64,000 bases of DNA from Salinicola corii (GTDB lineage Bacteria; Pseudomonadota; Gammaproteobacteria; Pseudomonadales; Halomonadaceae), in contig NZ_VTPX01000006.1 in assembly GCF_008298015.1 (NCBI RefSeq), positions 62,001 to 126,000 on the forward strand, given 5' to 3'. Below are positions 17,414 to 27,195 of the stretch, piece by piece. The notes below the pieces were generated by a model, which saw only the letters and a list, made by a program, of their open reading frames with translations, searched no databases and was not told the DNA's origin. The position numbers were made by a program, and so were the translations under genes. The stretch's first letter is position 1, and every line of letters begins with the position of its first letter.

Positions 17414-19813
17414 GTGTCGACCACCGTGCAATCGAATAGCGTGACGCAACAGGGCTTCATTCTGACCCGCCAATGGCAGGACACGCCGACCGGTACCGAG
17501 GTATCGCTTTGGCTGGCCACCGATGACGGGCCGCGATTGGTACGCCTGCCGCCGCAGACATCGGTGGCTTTCATCCCAGCCGATCAGCGCGAGAGCGTCG
17601 AGCGCTCGATTCGCCGTGAGCGCGATGTCGAACTGCGAGAACTCGATCTGAGGGACTTCGATCACCGTCCGGTGCTCGGCCTCTATTGTCGTCAGCATCG
17701 TCAGTTGATGAACCTGGAGCGACGTCTCGCCGATGCCGGCGTCGACCTGCTCGAGGCCGATATCCGACCGCCGGACCGTTACCTGATGGAGCGCTTCATT
17801 ACCGCGCCGGTCGTGGCGATGGCTACCCAGGCGGCCGACGGTTCCCTGATCGACGCCCAGTTGAAGCCGGCGCCGGATTATCGGCCGCAGTTGACACTCT
17901 GCTCGCTGGACATCGAGACCAGCGAGCGCGGCGAGCTCTACTCGATCGGCCTGCATGGATGCGGCCAGCGCATCGTCTACATGCTGGGGCCGCCGGCGGG
18001 CAACGGGAGCAAGGCCGATCGCGAGCGGGATTTCGAACTCGTCTACTGCGACTCCCGCGCCGATCTGCTGCACGCGCTGAACGCCTGGTTCGCGCGCTTC
18101 GACCCGGATGCGATCATCGGCTGGAGCGTGATCCAGTTCGACCTGCGCCAGCTGCAGCGTCACGCGGATCGCCTGAATGTCGCCTTGCGGCTGGGGCGAG
18201 GCGGAGCGACGGTGGAGTGGCGGGCGCATGGCCACCAGCCCAATCACTACTTCGTCACCATTCCGGGGCGGCTGGCGATCGACGGCATCGAGGCGCTGCG
18301 CTCGGCGACCTGGAGCTTTCCCTCCTTCAGCCTCGAAAACGTCGCCCAGACGTTGCTCGGCGAGGGCAAGGCGATCGACAACCCCTATCAACGCATGGCG
18401 GATATCAACCGCATGTTCGCGGAGGACAAGCCGGCGCTGGCGCGCTACAACCTCAAGGATTGCGAACTGGTGACGCGCATCTTCGAGCACACCCGGATCA
18501 TCGACTTCCTGCTCGAACGGGCCAGCGTCACCGGGCTCTCCGCCGATCGCAGCGGTGGCTCCGTCGCGGCATTTTCGCATCTCTATCTGCCGCGCATGCA
18601 CCGGCTCGGGTTCGTCGCCCCGACGCTGGGCAGCCGCGACGGCGAGGACAGCCCGGGCGGCTACGTGATGGACTCGCGCCCGGGCCTCTACGATTCGGTG
18701 CTGGTGCTCGATTTCAAGAGTCTCTATCCCTCCATCATCCGCTCGTTTCTGATCGATCCGGTCGGTCTGGTGGAAGGGCTGCGCACGCCGGATGAAGCAC
18801 ACTCGGTGGCGGGATTTCTGGGGGCGAGGTTCTCTCGAACCGCCCACGCCCTGCCGGCGATCGTCGAGCAGGTGTGGGAGGGGCGCGAGGCGGCCAAGCG
18901 CGAGGGCAACGCGCCCCTGGCCCAGGCGTTGAAGATCATCATGAACGCGTTCTATGGCGTACTCGGCTCGCGGGGCTGCCGGTTCTTCGATCCTCGACTG
19001 GCGTCGTCGATCACCATGCGCGGTCACGAGATCATGCGCCGTACGCGGGCGCTGATCGAGGCCGAGAGTTATACCGTTATCTATGGTGATACCGACTCGA
19101 CGTTCGTGTGGTTGGGCGGGGCCCACGACGCCGAAGCCGCCAACACGATAGGGAGACGGTTGGTGACCAGGGTCAATGCCTGGTGGCAACGGCATCTGCG
19201 AGACGACCTACAGCTCGAAAGCGCCCTGGAACTGCAGTTCGAGACGCACTTCACACGCTTTCTGATGCCGACCATTCGCGGCACGGAAGAGGGCAGCAAG
19301 AAACGCTATGCCGGCTTGGTCCGCGAGGCGGACGGGAGTGAGCGACTGGTCTTCAAGGGACTGGAGTCGGTGCGCGCCGACTGGTCACCGCTGGCCCAGG
19401 CCTTCCAGCGCGAACTCTATCGGCGGGTCTTCGCCGATGAACCCTATCGCGATTATGTACGCGAGACCGTGCGTCAGACACTGGCCGGGGAGAACGACGA
19501 CCAACTGGTATATCGCAAGCGCCTCAGGCGCAAGCTGGACGACTATCAGCGCAATGTTCCGCCCCACGTGCGCGCGGCACGTCTGGCGGACGAGTTCAAC
19601 CGCCAGATGGCGCGTCCGCTTCAGTACCAGAATGGGGGCTGGATTCGCTACCTGATCACGGTTGCCGGCCCGGAGCCGTTAGAGAATCGGCGTTCGGCTA
19701 TCGATTACCAGCACTATGTAAGCCGGCAGCTCCAGCCCGTTGCCGACGGCATTCTGCCGTTCGTGGGCGACGATTTCGAGCGCCTGACCGGACAGCAGTT
19801 GGGGCTGTTCTGA
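17414..19813 (+). CDS. polB: DNA polymerase II (family B)
   Basis: This 799-residue family B polymerase corresponds to E. coli Pol II (783 residues), which takes part in translesion synthesis and replication restart and is SOS-induced there. The 3'-5' exonuclease has LDIETS near residue 167 and later exonuclease motifs. The polymerase domain has DFKSLYPSII near 435, KIIMNAFYGVLGS near 510, and the catalytic YGDTDS near 556. The start is GTG 17414 after AAAGGGA; homology begins about ten residues in. It closely follows the AEC transporter gene. I do not see a convincing LexA box at the head of the unit. Confidence 0.93.
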   Translation: MSTTVQSNSVTQQGFILTRQWQDTPTGTEVSLWLATDDGPRLVRLPPQTSVAFIPADQRESVERSIRRERDVELRELDLRDFDHRPVLGLYCRQHRQLMNLERRLADAGVDLLEADIRPPDRYLMERFITAPVVAMATQAADGSLIDAQLKPAPDYRPQLTLCSLDIETSERGELYSIGLHGCGQRIVYMLGPPAGNGSKADRERDFELVYCDSRADLLHALNAWFARFDPDAIIGWSVIQFDLRQLQRHADRLNVALRLGRGGATVEWRAHGHQPNHYFVTIPGRLAIDGIEALRSATWSFPSFSLENVAQTLLGEGKAIDNPYQRMADINRMFAEDKPALARYNLKDCELVTRIFEHTRIIDFLLERASVTGLSADRSGGSVAAFSHLYLPRMHRLGFVAPTLGSRDGEDSPGGYVMDSRPGLYDSVLVLDFKSLYPSIIRSFLIDPVGLVEGLRTPDEAHSVAGFLGARFSRTAHALPAIVEQVWEGREAAKREGNAPLAQALKIIMNAFYGVLGSRGCRFFDPRLASSITMRGHEIMRRTRALIEAESYTVIYGDTDSTFVWLGGAHDAEAANTIGRRLVTRVNAWWQRHLRDDLQLESALELQFETHFTRFLMPTIRGTEEGSKKRYAGLVREADGSERLVFKGLESVRADWSPLAQAFQRELYRRVFADEPYRDYVRETVRQTLAGENDDQLVYRKRLRRKLDDYQRNVPPHVRAARLADEFNRQMARPLQYQNGGWIRYLITVAGPEPLENRRSAIDYQHYVSRQLQPVADGILPFVGDDFERLTGQQLGLF

Positions 19814-20039
19814 GCCCGGTTCGAAAGACATTGATGCCGAGATCGAGGCGGTGATAGCTAGCCGCTGCCTGCCTTTTTTGTTCTATGCTGGGGAGCGTAT
19901 CGATCGATGTCGCCTGTCGTGACGACTTCGGGGTTGTCTGGCGGCAAATTCGCCGTCACCTGTCATGGGCATGGCGGTCGCATGGAGACGCCGCAAAACG
20001 GTGCTTCATGGAATCTTTTCAAGGAGGGAGAGGCAGGCG

Positions 20040-20768
20040 ATGACCTACGAACTCTATTACTGGCCCGGTATCCCCGGCCGCGGTGAATTCATTCGTCTCG
20101 CGCTGGAAGATGCCGGTGCGGACTATGTCGATGTCGGCAATCAGCTCTCCTCGAACGGCGGTGGCGCCGGCGCGGTCAGCGAATTCCTCCATGGCGGCGA
20201 GATGGGAAAACCCCATTTCGCGCCGCCCGTGCTGAAGGCCGGCGAGATCGTGGTATCTCATGTCGCCAATATCCTGCAGTTTCTGGCGCCACGCCTGGGG
20301 CTGGTGTCGGATGACGACGCCAGCCTGGTCTGGGCCAACGGCCTGCAATTGACGCTGACGGATTTCGTTGCCGAGATTCATGACACGCACCATCCGATCG
20401 GCAGTTCGCTCTATTACGAGGATCAGCAGGACGAAGCGGCGCGTCGGGCCACGATTTTCGTGCAGGAGCGCTTGCCCAGATTTCTTCACTACTTCGAGCG
20501 GGTGCTCTCGGTCAACGCGGGTAACGAGGCCTACTTGGTGGGAACGGCGCACAGCTATGTGGATCTGTCCCTGTTCCAGGTGGTGACGGGCTTGCGTTAC
20601 GCGTTCCCTCGGGCGATGGGGCGACTGGAGCCGGAAATACCCGAAGTGACCGCTCTGGTCGATCGCGTCAGTCAGCGACCGAAGCTTTCCGCCTATCTCA
20701 CGTCCGACCGGCGACTGGATTTCAACGAGGGCGGCCTGTTCCGTCACTACCCCGAACTGGACGGGTGA
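20040..20768 (+). CDS. Glutathione S-transferase
   Basis: This 242-residue protein starts with a GST N-terminal fold (YELYYWPGIPGRGEFIRLALE) in which a Tyr near residue 6 could be catalytic, as in sigma/alpha-like enzymes. VVSHVANILQFLA is the glutathione-contact region with Ser-like SH in place of the usual ES. The C-terminal helical domain contains YVDLSLFQVVTGL. It differs from the GST at 11010 and the two are not recent duplicates. A strong AAGGAGG lies upstream; ATG 20040 is preferred to an upstream in-frame start. It precedes luxS by 81 bp on the same strand. Confidence 0.85.
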   Translation: MTYELYYWPGIPGRGEFIRLALEDAGADYVDVGNQLSSNGGGAGAVSEFLHGGEMGKPHFAPPVLKAGEIVVSHVANILQFLAPRLGLVSDDDASLVWANGLQLTLTDFVAEIHDTHHPIGSSLYYEDQQDEAARRATIFVQERLPRFLHYFERVLSVNAGNEAYLVGTAHSYVDLSLFQVVTGLRYAFPRAMGRLEPEIPEVTALVDRVSQRPKLSAYLTSDRRLDFNEGGLFRHYPELDG

Positions 20769-20849
20769 TGATTCGGAGTCGGCGCATGACAGCGCCGGTT
20801 AGCGTGCTAAAGTAGACGGACATTCGGACATGCCGATTAAGGAGGCAGC

Positions 20850-21365
20850 ATGCCATTACTCGATAGCTTCATGGTCGACCACACCAAGATGAATGCACCT
20901 GCGGTGCGTGTCGCCAAGCAGATGAAGACACCGGGCGGCGACAATATTACCGTTTACGATCTGCGTTTTTGCATTCCCAACGAAGAGATCCTGTCCGAGC
21001 GCGGCATTCATACGCTCGAGCATCTGTTTGCAGGCTTCATGCGGCAACATCTCAATGGCGATGGCGTCGAGATCATCGATATCTCGCCGATGGGTTGCCG
21101 TACCGGGTTCTACATGAGCCTGATCGGTCAGGTCGACGAGCAGACCGTGGGGACTGCCTGGAAAGCGGCAATGGAAGACGTGCTCGAGCTCACGGATCAG
21201 AAATCGATTCCCGAGCTGAACGTCTACCAGTGCGGAACGGCAGAAATGCACTCGCTCGACGAAGCACAGCAGATCGCCCGCAACGTCACCACGCGAGGGA
21301 TTGGCGTCAACTCCAACAGCGAACTCAAGCTGACCGAAGAGTTTCTCGCCGCTCACGGTGCATGA
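20850..21365 (+). CDS. luxS: S-ribosylhomocysteine lyase LuxS (autoinducer-2 synthesis)
   Basis: This 171-residue metalloenzyme cleaves S-ribosylhomocysteine to homocysteine and DPD, the AI-2 precursor, in the activated methyl cycle. Metal ligands His54 and His58 are in HTLEH, Cys128 is in YQCGT, and catalytic Cys83 is in MGCRTGFY. Length is typical. TAAGGAGG precedes ATG 20850. It forms a short unit after a GST gene and ends in a UUCG-loop terminator. No lsr-type AI-2 import genes are present, so a metabolic role is at least as likely as signalling. Confidence 0.96.
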   Translation: MPLLDSFMVDHTKMNAPAVRVAKQMKTPGGDNITVYDLRFCIPNEEILSERGIHTLEHLFAGFMRQHLNGDGVEIIDISPMGCRTGFYMSLIGQVDEQTVGTAWKAAMEDVLELTDQKSIPELNVYQCGTAEMHSLDEAQQIARNVTTRGIGVNSNSELKLTEEFLAAHGA

Positions 21366-21406
21366 CGCCACTCCGATGCTCCGCAAGGCGTCCGTTCAGA
21401 TGCCAG

Positions 21407-21432
21407 ACCCGCAACTTCGGTTGCGGGTTTTT
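21407..21432 (+). terminator. Rho-independent terminator after luxS
   Basis: ACCCGCAAC (21407-21415) and GTTGCGGGT (21420-21428) form a 9-bp stem with a TTCG tetraloop, followed by a T-run to 21432. Confidence 0.92.
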
Positions 21433-21533
21433 CGTTCGGAGAATGGTTGAATCTGAAGGAGCTTCGAACCTTTCGGCCTTTCGGTGTCAAAACGTTACCC
21501 GATTGTTCGCCGTTCACCGCAGGGGATTGACCG

Positions 21534-21995
21534 ATGCTCGATACCGTTCAGCAGTTCTTTCAACGCGTTCTCGCTACGCCGCAGTCCGCAAACCGGGACG
21601 TGATCACGCCACAATTGGCGGTTGCCGCGCTGTTGAGCGAGATTCTGCGCGCCGATTACGAAACCGAACCCGAAGAGTTGGCCATGTTGCGTCGGATGCT
21701 GATGGCGCAGTTTTCGCTGGACGAGGTTGCCGTCGATGAACTGGTCGACCAGGCGCAACGGCAGGTCGACCAGGCGGTGGATCATTTCCAGTACGTCTCT
21801 TTGCTCAACGAACGCTACGACTACGATCAGCGCGTCGAGCTGATCGCGGCCATGTGGCGTTTGGCCTATGCCGACCATGAGCTGGCGGCCCTGGAGGAGC
21901 ACCGGATTCGCCGTCTGGCCGATCTGCTCTATGTGACCCATAGCGACTTCATTCGCACCAAACTGACCGTGCTGGGCGAGTTCAAGCGTTCATAG
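21534..21995 (+). CDS. TerB-family protein
   Basis: This 153-residue all-helical protein matches the TerB (tellurite resistance B) fold: LAVAALLSEILRADYETEPEE near residues 28-48 and the second metal-binding half YADHELAALEEHRIRRLADLL near 110-130, both rich in acidic residues. Stand-alone TerB proteins are common and probably work at the membrane or in metal/stress response; tellurite resistance should not be assumed, since no other ter genes are here. GGGG before the ATG gives a fair ribosome site. It lies between luxS and apbC with promoter-sized gaps on both sides. Confidence 0.82.
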   Translation: MLDTVQQFFQRVLATPQSANRDVITPQLAVAALLSEILRADYETEPEELAMLRRMLMAQFSLDEVAVDELVDQAQRQVDQAVDHFQYVSLLNERYDYDQRVELIAAMWRLAYADHELAALEEHRIRRLADLLYVTHSDFIRTKLTVLGEFKRS

Positions 21996-22141
21996 CTCGC
22001 CTCGGGATTGATCGCTGTCACCCCGTCGCTGCCTGCTCGGTCAGAATCGGGTGCTATTTCCGAGCGTGTTGCTAGGGTATAGAGGGTCTGCCTCGTTATA
22101 CTGGTGGAAAGTCGCGCTTTGAACGTTGCAAGGAGTGGTTC

Positions 22142-22945
22142 GTGATCGAAGGCATCAAACATATCGTGGCCGTCGCCTCCGGCAAGGGTGGCGTCGGCAA
22201 GTCCACCGTCACCGCCAATCTGGCGTTGGCGATGGCGGCGGAAGGCTACCGCGTGGGCCTGCTCGACGCCGATATCTACGGTCCGAGCCAGGCGCGGATG
22301 CTGGGGCTGGCGGAGAACACCCGCCCCGAGGTGATCGACGAGAAGAGCATGAAGCCGGTGATGGCCCATGGCATCCAGGCGATGTCGATGGCGTTCATGG
22401 TCGATATCAATCAGCCCATGGTGTGGCGTGGGCCGATGGTCTCCGGTGCCTTCCAGCAGCTGCTCAACCAGACGCTGTGGGACGATCTCGACTTCCTGTT
22501 CATCGACATGCCGCCGGGCACCGGCGACATCCAGTTGACGCTGGCGCAGAAAGTGCCGGTGGATGGCGCGGTGATCGTCACCACGCCGCAGGACATCGCG
22601 CTGCTCGACGCACGCAAGGGCATCGAGATGTTTCGCAAGGTCAACGTGCCGGTATTGGGCGTGGTCGAGAACATGAGCCTGCACGTCTGTTCGAACTGCG
22701 GCCACAGCGAGCCGATCTTCGGCGCCGGTGGGGGGGAGCGCATTGCCGAGCAGTACGACACCCAATTGCTGGGCCAGCTTCCACTGCGGCTGTCGATCCG
22801 CGAACAGGCCGATGGCGGCAAGCCCAGCGTGGTAGCCGAGCCGGATGGCGAGGTCGCCGCCACGTTTCGTGCCATGGCCCGCACGGTCGCCAGCGGTGTC
22901 GCCGGGCAGGACACCGCTGGCCCCTCGATTTCCTTCAGCGACTGA
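22142..22945 (+). CDS. apbC: Fe-S cluster carrier ATPase ApbC/Mrp
   Basis: This 267-residue ParA-type P-loop protein binds and transfers Fe-S clusters. The deviant Walker A is GKGGVGKST near residue 14, switch II is IDMPPGTGD, and the cluster-bridging CSNC is near residue 183. The N-terminal MIP18/DUF59 domain found in the 370-residue E. coli Mrp is absent. That short form starts right at the P-loop and also occurs in other bacteria. The start is GTG 22142 after AAGGAG. TATACT at 22097-22102 may be its -10 element. It is followed by dcd 226 bp later. Confidence 0.93.
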   Translation: MIEGIKHIVAVASGKGGVGKSTVTANLALAMAAEGYRVGLLDADIYGPSQARMLGLAENTRPEVIDEKSMKPVMAHGIQAMSMAFMVDINQPMVWRGPMVSGAFQQLLNQTLWDDLDFLFIDMPPGTGDIQLTLAQKVPVDGAVIVTTPQDIALLDARKGIEMFRKVNVPVLGVVENMSLHVCSNCGHSEPIFGAGGGERIAEQYDTQLLGQLPLRLSIREQADGGKPSVVAEPDGEVAATFRAMARTVASGVAGQDTAGPSISFSD

Positions 22946-23130
22946 TCCCGTTCGGCGCGCGAGCCGCCGCCTGCTTCGTCCTGCCGGGGCTGGCGCGCTT
23001 CGGGCAGCCGCGTCTTCTCGCCGTTTATCACGGACGCTCGCCCTGGGTGGCGTTTTCGGGCGCGTCGTTTCCTTCACGGAAGCGGGCCGCTATCATGTCG
23101 CCCACCGATGAGTTTCCCCGATGATTTCAT

Positions 23131-23147
23131 GACGTCGTGACGACGTC
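23131..23147. promoter_or_regulatory. 17-bp palindrome before dcd
   Basis: GACGTCGT-G-ACGACGTC is a perfect inverted repeat with a single central base, ending 24 bases before the dcd start codon. It could be an operator or an mRNA hairpin affecting translation. No known regulator motif is recognised. Confidence 0.4.
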
Positions 23148-23171
23148 TGCCCCTGTCTCAAGGACGCCTGC

Positions 23172-23738
23172 ATGAGCATTAAATCCGACAAGTGGATTCG
23201 CCGTATGGCGGAGCAGGAGGGCATGATCGAGCCGTTCGAAGCCGATCAGGTCCGCCACGTGAACAACCAGCGCGTGATATCCTACGGCACGTCCAGCTAC
23301 GGTTACGATGTGCGCTGCGCCGACGAGTTCAAGGTGTTCACCAATATCCACTCGGCGATTGTCGACCCCAAGGCGTTCGACGAGAAGAGTTTCGTCGACA
23401 TCAAGGGCGACGCTTGCGTAATCCCTCCCAACTCGTTTGCCCTGGCGCGCACGGTGGAGTATTTCCGTATCCCGCGCAGCGTACTGACGATCTGTCTGGG
23501 CAAGTCGACCTACGCGCGCTGCGGCATCATCGTCAACGTGACGCCGCTGGAGCCGGAGTGGGAAGGGCATGTCACCCTGGAGTTCTCCAATACCACCAAC
23601 CTACCGGCGCGGATCTACGCCAACGAAGGCGTGGCGCAGATGCTGTTTCTGGAATCCGATGAGATCTGCGACGTCTCCTACAAGGATCGCGGCGGCAAGT
23701 ATATGGGGCAGCGCGGCGTGACGTTGCCGCGCACCTGA
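23172..23738 (+). CDS. dcd: dCTP deaminase
   Basis: This 188-residue enzyme deaminates dCTP to dUTP, the main source of dUMP for thymidylate synthesis in proteobacteria. Motifs include SSYGYDVRC near residue 40, the substrate segment KSTYARCGI near residue 115, and [10 protein letters not shown] with the catalytic Glu near 135. Length and sequence fit the monofunctional gammaproteobacterial Dcd. AAGGA precedes ATG 23172. The apbC-dcd order is familiar from pseudomonads. A bidirectional terminator separates it from the convergent aldo/keto reductase gene. Confidence 0.95.
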   Translation: MSIKSDKWIRRMAEQEGMIEPFEADQVRHVNNQRVISYGTSSYGYDVRCADEFKVFTNIHSAIVDPKAFDEKSFVDIKGDACVIPPNSFALARTVEYFRIPRSVLTICLGKSTYARCGIIVNVTPLEPEWEGHVTLEFSNTTNLPARIYANEGVAQMLFLESDEICDVSYKDRGGKYMGQRGVTLPRT

Positions 23739-23772
23739 AAGCACTACCCGGGTTGGCAATATTGCATTGAAA

Positions 23773-23816
23773 ACGGCCGGCACAGCGTCAATCCTGACGA
23801 TGTGCCGGCCGTTTTT
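23773..23816 (+). terminator. Bidirectional terminator between dcd and the aldo/keto reductase gene
   Basis: ACGGCCGGCACA (23773-23784) pairs with TGTGCCGGCCGT (23801-23812). TTTTT follows on the plus strand and AAAA precedes the stem, so it can stop transcription from both convergent genes. Confidence 0.93.
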
Positions 23817-23859
23817 GCCTTGTCTGCCTCGCTTGCGTTGTTGAGCGGTCAGCCGGCGG

Positions 23860-24948
23860 TCATTGGGCCGAGCGCTCGTCGGTACGATTCTTGATGGTCT
23901 CGCCGAAGCCGTCCAGGAACGGCTTCTCCGCCGGATCGAGTCGATCCATGCCGGAGACCACCCGATGCCAGTAGGGATAGAGCGGTGCCGGACGGGTCAG
24001 CCGCTCGAGACGCTGGTGCTCCTCCTGGCTCAACTCGAGGTCGGCGGCGGCGAGATTGTCGCGAAGATGCTCCTCGCTGCGGGCTCCCACGATCAGGGAG
24101 GTGACGCCGGGGCGGTCCTTCAGCCATGCGAGGCAGGCGCGCGGGATCGAGCAGTTGTGGGCCTCGCCGATGGCGGCCAGCGCCTCGATGATGTCGTAGG
24201 CGCGCTCCATGTCGTGGACGTAGGGCTCCGGCCAGCCGTTGCCCTGACGGGTGTCCGGCGGCGTCTTCTGGCCTCGGCGGACCTTCCCGGTGAGAAAGCC
24301 CTCGCCCAGAGGCCCCCAGATCAGCGATCCGAGGTTCTGGTCCAGCGCCAGCGGCATCAGCTCGTACTCCGCCTCGCGGGACTCCGGCGTATAGTAGATC
24401 TGCTGGCTGATCGGCTTGTTGAAACCGTGGAGTTCGGCCTTGCCGAGGGTCTTCATCATCTGCCAGCCAGTGTAGTTGGACGTACCCCAGTAGCGAACCT
24501 TGCCGCTGGCGACCAGATGGTGCATCGCCTCCAGCGTCTCCTCGATGGGGGTGACGCCATCCCAGTTGTGCAACTGATAGAGGTCGATATGGTCGGTGCC
24601 GAGCCGCTCCAGGCTGGCCTCGACGGCGCGCATCAGGTGATATCGCGAAGCACCGCTGGCGTTGGGGTTGTCGCCGAGCGGGCTTCTTCCCTTGGTGGCA
24701 AGGATAATGTCGTTGCGCTTGCCGCCCAGCGCCTTGCCGGTGATCTCCTCGGCCAGGCCCATCGAATAGAGATCGGCGGTGTCGATAAGGTTGACGCCGG
24801 CATCGAAGGCGATGTCGAGCAGCTTCCTGGCGCCCTTGACGTCGACGCTCGCGGCCTTCTCGAAACCGTTGGCGCCGCCGAAGGGCACCGTACCCAGTGT
24901 CAACGTCGACACCATCAGTCCTGAGTTGCCCAGCGGACGATAATCCAT
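23860..24948 (-). CDS. Aldo/keto reductase
   Basis: This 362-residue NADPH-dependent oxidoreductase has the AKR barrel. The catalytic tetrad is visible as Asp and Tyr in LIDTADLYSMG, Lys in ATKGRSPLG and His in LYQLHNWDG. The C-terminal cofactor motif is SLIVGARSEEHL. Size and pattern fit the YajO/Tas-like branch acting on aldehydes or sugars, but substrate is unknown. ATG 24948 follows AGGAG; ten further upstream codons are not needed. It stands alone between convergent dcd and the purN gene. Confidence 0.88.
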   Translation of the reverse strand: MDYRPLGNSGLMVSTLTLGTVPFGGANGFEKAASVDVKGARKLLDIAFDAGVNLIDTADLYSMGLAEEITGKALGGKRNDIILATKGRSPLGDNPNASGASRYHLMRAVEASLERLGTDHIDLYQLHNWDGVTPIEETLEAMHHLVASGKVRYWGTSNYTGWQMMKTLGKAELHGFNKPISQQIYYTPESREAEYELMPLALDQNLGSLIWGPLGEGFLTGKVRRGQKTPPDTRQGNGWPEPYVHDMERAYDIIEALAAIGEAHNCSIPRACLAWLKDRPGVTSLIVGARSEEHLRDNLAAADLELSQEEHQRLERLTRPAPLYPYWHRVVSGMDRLDPAEKPFLDGFGETIKNRTDERSAQ

Positions 24949-25120
24949 ATCGCTGCTCCTCCTTGCTTGCCGAAACATTGGCCGACTGAAACGATTCGCC
25001 CGGCGAGGCGCCGGGCGATTGCGTCATGTCAGTCTGGCAAAGATTGGCGTCAGGGCAAGCCAGGGGAGAGGCCAATGACAACGGCACGATCCCGGTACGC
25101 CGGAACCGGCGCGTGAGGGG

Positions 25121-25873
25121 TCAGTCGTCGAGATCCTCGTCCAACTCTTCGGCGGCGTCGGCGTGGGACATGCGAAGGCCCGTCGGCGGCAACGGCATGT
25201 TGTCCAGCGCCACCTTGCCATCGGGCGACAGCTTGATCCGGCCTTCCAGGAACCAGCGTACCGCGATGGGATAGATCAAGTGCTCGCGGGCATGGACCTT
25301 TTCGATCAGGGTGTCGATATCCTGATCCGGTTCGACGTTGACCACGGCCTGGATCACCACTGGCCCGCCGTCGAGTTCCTCGGTGACGAAGTGCACACTG
25401 ACGCCATGCTCCGAGACGCCGTCGGCCAGCGCTCGCCGGTGCGTGTCCAGGCCCTGGTAGGCGGGGAGCAGCGAGGGGTGGATGTTGAGCATGCGCCCAC
25501 GGTAGTGATCGACGAAAGCGGGCGTGAGGATGCGCATGAAGCCCGCCAGCACCACCAGGTGAGGTTCGTGGCGGTCGATGACCTTGATCAGCGCGGCGTC
25601 GAAGGCGTCGCGGGTGTCATACTCGCGATGGGGCAGAGCGACGGCGTCGACGCCGGCATCCCTGGCGCGCTTGAGCCCGTAGGCATCGGCCTTGTTGGAG
25701 ACCACGGCGACGATCTCGCCGCCACCGAGTTCCTCGTGCTGCTGGGCGTCCAGCAGCGCCTGCAGGTTGCTGCCGTTGCCGGAGATCAGTACCACCACCC
25801 GTGGTTTTTCGGCCGCGGCGGCCTCGAAGTCGTTCAGCGTATCGTGCTGTTGTGAAGGATAGTCACCGCTCAT
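25121..25873 (-). CDS. purN: Phosphoribosylglycinamide formyltransferase
   Basis: This 250-residue enzyme transfers a formyl group from 10-formyl-THF to GAR in purine synthesis. The GAR-binding loop [10 protein letters not shown] is near residue 31, the catalytic Asn and His are in [13 protein letters not shown], and the catalytic Asp is in EELDGGPVV. Compared with E. coli PurN (212 residues) it has about 20 extra N-terminal residues and a short acidic C-terminal tail. The start overlaps the purM stop by 4 bases (ATGA), indicating translational coupling. A palindrome CGCCGGAACCGGCG lies just past its end (25098-25111) without a T-run. Confidence 0.95.
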   Translation of the reverse strand: MSGDYPSQQHDTLNDFEAAAAEKPRVVVLISGNGSNLQALLDAQQHEELGGGEIVAVVSNKADAYGLKRARDAGVDAVALPHREYDTRDAFDAALIKVIDRHEPHLVVLAGFMRILTPAFVDHYRGRMLNIHPSLLPAYQGLDTHRRALADGVSEHGVSVHFVTEELDGGPVVIQAVVNVEPDQDIDTLIEKVHAREHLIYPIAVRWFLEGRIKLSPDGKVALDNMPLPPTGLRMSHADAAEELDEDLDD

Positions 25874-26964
25874 GCCGGTAGATTCTCCAACTGCACGGCC
25901 TCGGCGCCGTCACGGCGGGCGATGATATCGCCCAACCGATAGACCGTTTCACCGCTGGCTTCGAGATGGGCGATGGCCTGATCGGTCTGGTCGCGATCGA
26001 CCGCGATGACCATGCCGATACCGCAATTGAGTACGCGGTACATTTCACGCTCTTCCACATTGCCCTGCTGCTGCAGCCAGTCGAAGATGGCCGGACGCTG
26101 CCAGCGGGTGACATCGATCCGGGCCGCCAGACCGTCCGGCAACACACGCGGAACGTTCTCGAGCAGACCACCGCCGGTAACGTGGGAGAGGGCGTGCACG
26201 TCGACGCCGCCGGAACGGATCAGCGACAGCAGCGGCTTGACGTAGATGCGGGTCGGCGCCATCAGCAGGTCGGCCAGCGGCTTGCCGTCGAGGGTCTCGT
26301 CGAGCTTGCCGCCACCGACTTCGAGGATCTTGCGGATCAACGAGTAGCCGTTGGAGTGCGGCCCCGAGGAGGCCAGCCCCAGCAGCACGTCGCCTTCGCC
26401 GACCTTGCTGCCGTCGAGTATCTCGGACTTCTCGACCACGCCCACGCAGAAGCCCGCCAGGTCGTAGTCGCTGCCCTCGTACATGCCGGGCATTTCCGCC
26501 GTCTCGCCCCCCACCAGCGCGCAACCCGCCTGGCTACAGCCCTCGCCGATACCGGTGACGACGTCGGCGGCGATATCCACGTCCAGCTTGCCGGTGGCGT
26601 AATAGTCGAGGAACTGTAGGGGTTCGGCACCGGCGACGATCAGGTCGTTGACGCACATCGCGACCAGGTCGATGCCGATGGTGTCATGTCGGCCCAGGTC
26701 CATGGCCAGGCGCAGCTTGGTGCCGACGCCGTCGGTTCCGGACACCAGTACCGGCTGGCGGTAGCCGCTGGGAATTTCACACAGTGCACCGAAGCCGCCG
26801 AGCCCACCCATGACTTCCGGACGCGAGGTGCGCTTGGCGACGCCCTTGATTCTCTCGACCAGCGCATTGCCGGCATCGATGTCGACGCCGGCGTCACGGT
26901 AGGTCAAGGAGTGCCGGCCAGACGAACCGGGCGCGTTCGGTGTGTCGGAAGAGGAGCGCGTCAT
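25870..26964 (-). CDS. purM: Phosphoribosylformylglycinamidine cyclo-ligase (AIR synthetase)
   Basis: This 364-residue enzyme closes the imidazole ring of AIR using ATP. It shows the PurM-family motifs [10 protein letters not shown] near residue 75, [11 protein letters not shown] near 98, [11 protein letters not shown] near 150 and the glycine-rich [13 protein letters not shown] near 260. About 15 residues precede the normal start of the fold. ATG 26964 follows AAAGG. It heads the purMN operon, read divergently from hda, an arrangement widespread in gammaproteobacteria, although no PerM-type gene lies between. Confidence 0.96.
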   Translation of the reverse strand: MTRSSSDTPNAPGSSGRHSLTYRDAGVDIDAGNALVERIKGVAKRTSRPEVMGGLGGFGALCEIPSGYRQPVLVSGTDGVGTKLRLAMDLGRHDTIGIDLVAMCVNDLIVAGAEPLQFLDYYATGKLDVDIAADVVTGIGEGCSQAGCALVGGETAEMPGMYEGSDYDLAGFCVGVVEKSEILDGSKVGEGDVLLGLASSGPHSNGYSLIRKILEVGGGKLDETLDGKPLADLLMAPTRIYVKPLLSLIRSGGVDVHALSHVTGGGLLENVPRVLPDGLAARIDVTRWQRPAIFDWLQQQGNVEEREMYRVLNCGIGMVIAVDRDQTDQAIAHLEASGETVYRLGDIIARRDGAEAVQLENLPA

Positions 26965-27195
26965 GGGAGGACCTTTCTGAATGGGGATGATGTTCGGCGG
27001 GGCGCATTGTAGCATTGCTTCATTGAGGGAACAGCCGAAGGGCGACGAGAGCGCGATGACAACACAGCAAATCTGGAGCGCGATCGGAGGGATCGGGAGG
27101 ATCGTCGCGGCCGCCTTGGGGGGGGGCTTGCCGTTTCGTGGCCGGGCGAGAAGCGTCTGCGTCGTCCAGCGCCCTTGCAGGGGGAGCGGATCAGC

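Noticed and set aside
17315-19195. 626-codon open frame opposite polB
   Set aside because: It is antisense to a polymerase with intact motifs and shows no domain of its own.
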